Origin: Maribacter_C sp947494565
Lineage (GTDB): Bacteria > Bacteroidota > Bacteroidia > Flavobacteriales > Flavobacteriaceae
NCBI RefSeq assembly: GCF_047345415.1
Contig: NZ_JBLFEP010000005.1
Span: forward strand, 434,001 to 498,000
Reading direction: 5' to 3'
Length of the DNA: 64,000 bases
Positions 62,542 to 64,000 of the stretch are shown here, in pieces. The notes under the pieces were generated by a model. It was not told where the DNA came from and did no database searches. It was given only the letters and a program-made list of their open reading frames with translations. A program made the translations under genes and the position numbers. The first letter of the stretch is position 1, and each line of letters opens with the position of its first letter.

Positions 62542-63414
62542 CTAATGTATTGGTACCAAAAACTCCTGGACCGTTTTGTTCCGTACAAACTCCACATCAT
62601 CTTTATGCTTTAGCACACTGCCAATGGTATGCTGCACAATTTCATCCGTGATGTTCTTTTCGTTCATCAACAACAGCGTTTTTGCCCAGTCTAGCGATTC
62701 GGCAATACCCGGAGGTTTATGCAAACTCGACTTTCTCAGGTTATGGATAAAAGTCACTACTTGCGTCGCCAGTTGCTCGTCGATATTCGGCAGCTTCTTT
62801 GCGATAATATCAATTTCCTTGGTCTTTGATGGAAAATCTACCCAATGATATAAACAGCGCCGACGTAAGGCATCGCTCAATTCCCGCGTTCGATTGGAGG
62901 TCAAGATCACATAAGGTTGTGACTTGGCTTTAATCGTGCCCAATTCGGGGATACTGATTTGAAAGTCGGACAGTAATTCCAACAGGTAAGCCTCGAATTC
63001 CTCATCGGCCCGATCGATTTCATCGATTAAGAGCACCACGGGGGTATCGGAACTAATAGATTGCAACAAAGGGCGTTGCAATACATAATCCATTCCAAAA
63101 ATCTGATTTTGGAGGGCCATCTTATCGGCTTCCTGTTCGAAGAGTTTGATGTGCAGCAACTGCTTTTGATAGTTCCATTCATAAATGGTGGTGCTGACAT
63201 CCAAACCTTCATAGCACTGTAGACGAATCAACTGGGTTCCCAGATGGGCGGCCAAAGTCTTGGCCAAAACAGTTTTCCCCACACCGGGATTACCCTCTAA
63301 CAATAACGGTTTGCCCAAATTCTTTACTAAAAAAACAGAGGTAGCAAGGGCTTCGTTCAGGATATAATCGTGCTCATAAAAGTCTTTTATCAGCGCATCA
63401 ATTTCTTTATTCAC
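62542..63414 (-). CDS. MoxR/CoxD-family AAA+ ATPase
   Basis: 290 residues. Walker A GNPGVGKT (41-48), Walker B VVLLIDEIDRADEEFE, sensor LTSNRTRELSDALRRRCLYH (key residues TSNRTRELSxALRRRC). MoxR-type chaperone ATPase of the CoxD kind, paired with the VWA protein downstream for molybdenum-hydroxylase maturation. It lies 64 bp downstream of the CoxG-like gene. Confidence 0.9.
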   Translation of the reverse strand: MNKEIDALIKDFYEHDYILNEALATSVFLVKNLGKPLLLEGNPGVGKTVLAKTLAAHLGTQLIRLQCYEGLDVSTTIYEWNYQKQLLHIKLFEQEADKMALQNQIFGMDYVLQRPLLQSISSDTPVVLLIDEIDRADEEFEAYLLELLSDFQISIPELGTIKAKSQPYVILTSNRTRELSDALRRRCLYHWVDFPSKTKEIDIIAKKLPNIDEQLATQVVTFIHNLRKSSLHKPPGIAESLDWAKTLLLMNEKNITDEIVQHTIGSVLKHKDDVEFVRNKTVQEFLVPIH

Positions 63415-63478
63415 AAGCTAAAGCTTTAGAAGCCATGCTCCGTGGAACACAGCTTCTGATTACAGATTACGGGACTAG

Positions 63479-63949
63479 CTATGCTGTGGCCTCCGCTGCG
63501 GCTAATTTTTTGGAAAAGTTGGTAACGAACTGTTTGAACAGTTGATTCGATACGGTTGTAATCAATCGCGAGCCGAATTGGGCGATTTTTCCATTGACCG
63601 TGACATCCATAATGGCATCCAATTTCACACCACCTTCCTCTTTTTCGGTAAGGTCGATGGTCATCACCATTTCGGCATTCCCATTTCCTTTAGAATCCAC
63701 TCCATCTCCGGTGAGCACTATCTTTCGATTGTCCACATCGATTTCCTTATAGAAGATATCGGCATCGTACTTGACCCCCATGGGTCCGAATTTCATACCT
63801 ACTTTCCCTTTATAATGGTTGTCACCCACTTTTTCGTCAACGGTCACCCCGGGAACACAGTCCATTATTTTTTCAGGGTCGATCAAATGTTCCCAAACCA
63901 AATGGGTACTTTGTGGTACTTCAAAAGATTTATCTAATTGTGTTTTCAT
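63479..63949 (-). CDS. CoxG-like SRPBCC protein
   Basis: 156 residues. CoxG pattern: KSFEVPQSTHLVWEHLIDPEKIMDCVPGV (key residues FEVP, VWxxLxDPexI, CVPGV), then a START/SRPBCC barrel. CoxG is linked to anchoring or recruiting the CO dehydrogenase-type enzyme at the membrane in carboxidotrophs. First gene seen of the minus-strand cluster; catalytic subunits may lie to the right of the window. Confidence 0.87.
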   Translation of the reverse strand: MKTQLDKSFEVPQSTHLVWEHLIDPEKIMDCVPGVTVDEKVGDNHYKGKVGMKFGPMGVKYDADIFYKEIDVDNRKIVLTGDGVDSKGNGNAEMVMTIDLTEKEEGGVKLDAIMDVTVNGKIAQFGSRLITTVSNQLFKQFVTNFSKKLAAAEATA

Positions 63950-63967
63950 GCAACTTTAATTTAATAT

Positions 63968-64000
63968 CATTTCTCATTTTGCGCTACGCGCTGTTCGCTA
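63968..64000 (+). repeat. Start of another dispersed repeat at the window edge
   Basis: ATTTCTCATTTTGCGCTACG followed by GCTGTTCGC resembles the TTTCTCATTAC and GCTATTCGC parts of the tract at 53925-53965. Truncated by the window end. Confidence 0.4.

Overview
The window looks like a chromosomal segment of a marine Flavobacteriaceae bacterium (Bacteroidota) of the Zobellia/Maribacter/Muricauda type; the genus cannot be fixed from the sequence alone. The evidence is the gliding-motility lipoprotein GldI, a giant SprB-repeat surface protein, flavobacterial gene order (parA-parB-DUF5683-dapB-lepB-WbqC and recF-TPR-ribH-mutL-rhomboid-rhomboid), many Bacteroidota lipoboxes, weak Shine-Dalgarno sequences and repeated matches to the Bacteroidota -7 promoter box TAnnTTTG. 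No rRNA, tRNA, CRISPR array, prophage or complete insertion sequence was seen.

Layout. 1-5471 (minus) is the N-terminal 1.8 thousand residues of a giant SprB-like adhesin that runs off the left edge. 5610-6731 is a PQQ-dependent aldose dehydrogenase lipoprotein. 6802-17612 is a muropeptide (cell-wall) recycling locus. A minus-strand pair (MurQ, DeoR-type regulator) faces a plus-strand operon of NagB-PIG-L fusion, nitrilase-family hydrolase, GHL10 lipoprotein, AmpG-like permease, NagZ-like GH3, SAM methyltransferase and AnmK. A perfect inverted repeat overlaps the promoter between them. 17665-22820 is an acetate module (DUF4212 + sodium:solute symporter + Acs) interrupted by an antisense GH-like lipoprotein.

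22862-45631 is mostly housekeeping core: udk, FtsB/DivIC-like protein, parAB, dapB, lepB, rhomboids, a MutL with degraded endonuclease motifs, ribH, recF, ndk, nrnA, gldI, a cyclophilin-FKBP fusion, a GH5 glucanase and pepD. 45705-53352 carries a DUF3810 membrane protein, two amidohydrolase-family exported proteins and an S9 peptidase.

53415-64000 is an accessory-looking arm rich in short dispersed repeats. It contains a fused ethanolamine ammonia-lyase (EutB-EutC in one chain, with a Tat-like leader), a Crp/Fnr regulator next to a DUF2306 membrane protein with an FNR-spaced palindrome between them, and a CoxG-MoxR/CoxD-CoxE-XdhC maturation cluster for a molybdenum hydroxylase whose catalytic subunits are not in the window.

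Functionally, the recycling locus can plausibly import GlcNAc-anhydroMurNAc peptides, split and phosphorylate them, and feed amino-sugar phosphate to central metabolism. The symporter and Acs would turn external acetate into acetyl-CoA. Most functions are assigned by reading family motifs, not by database search.
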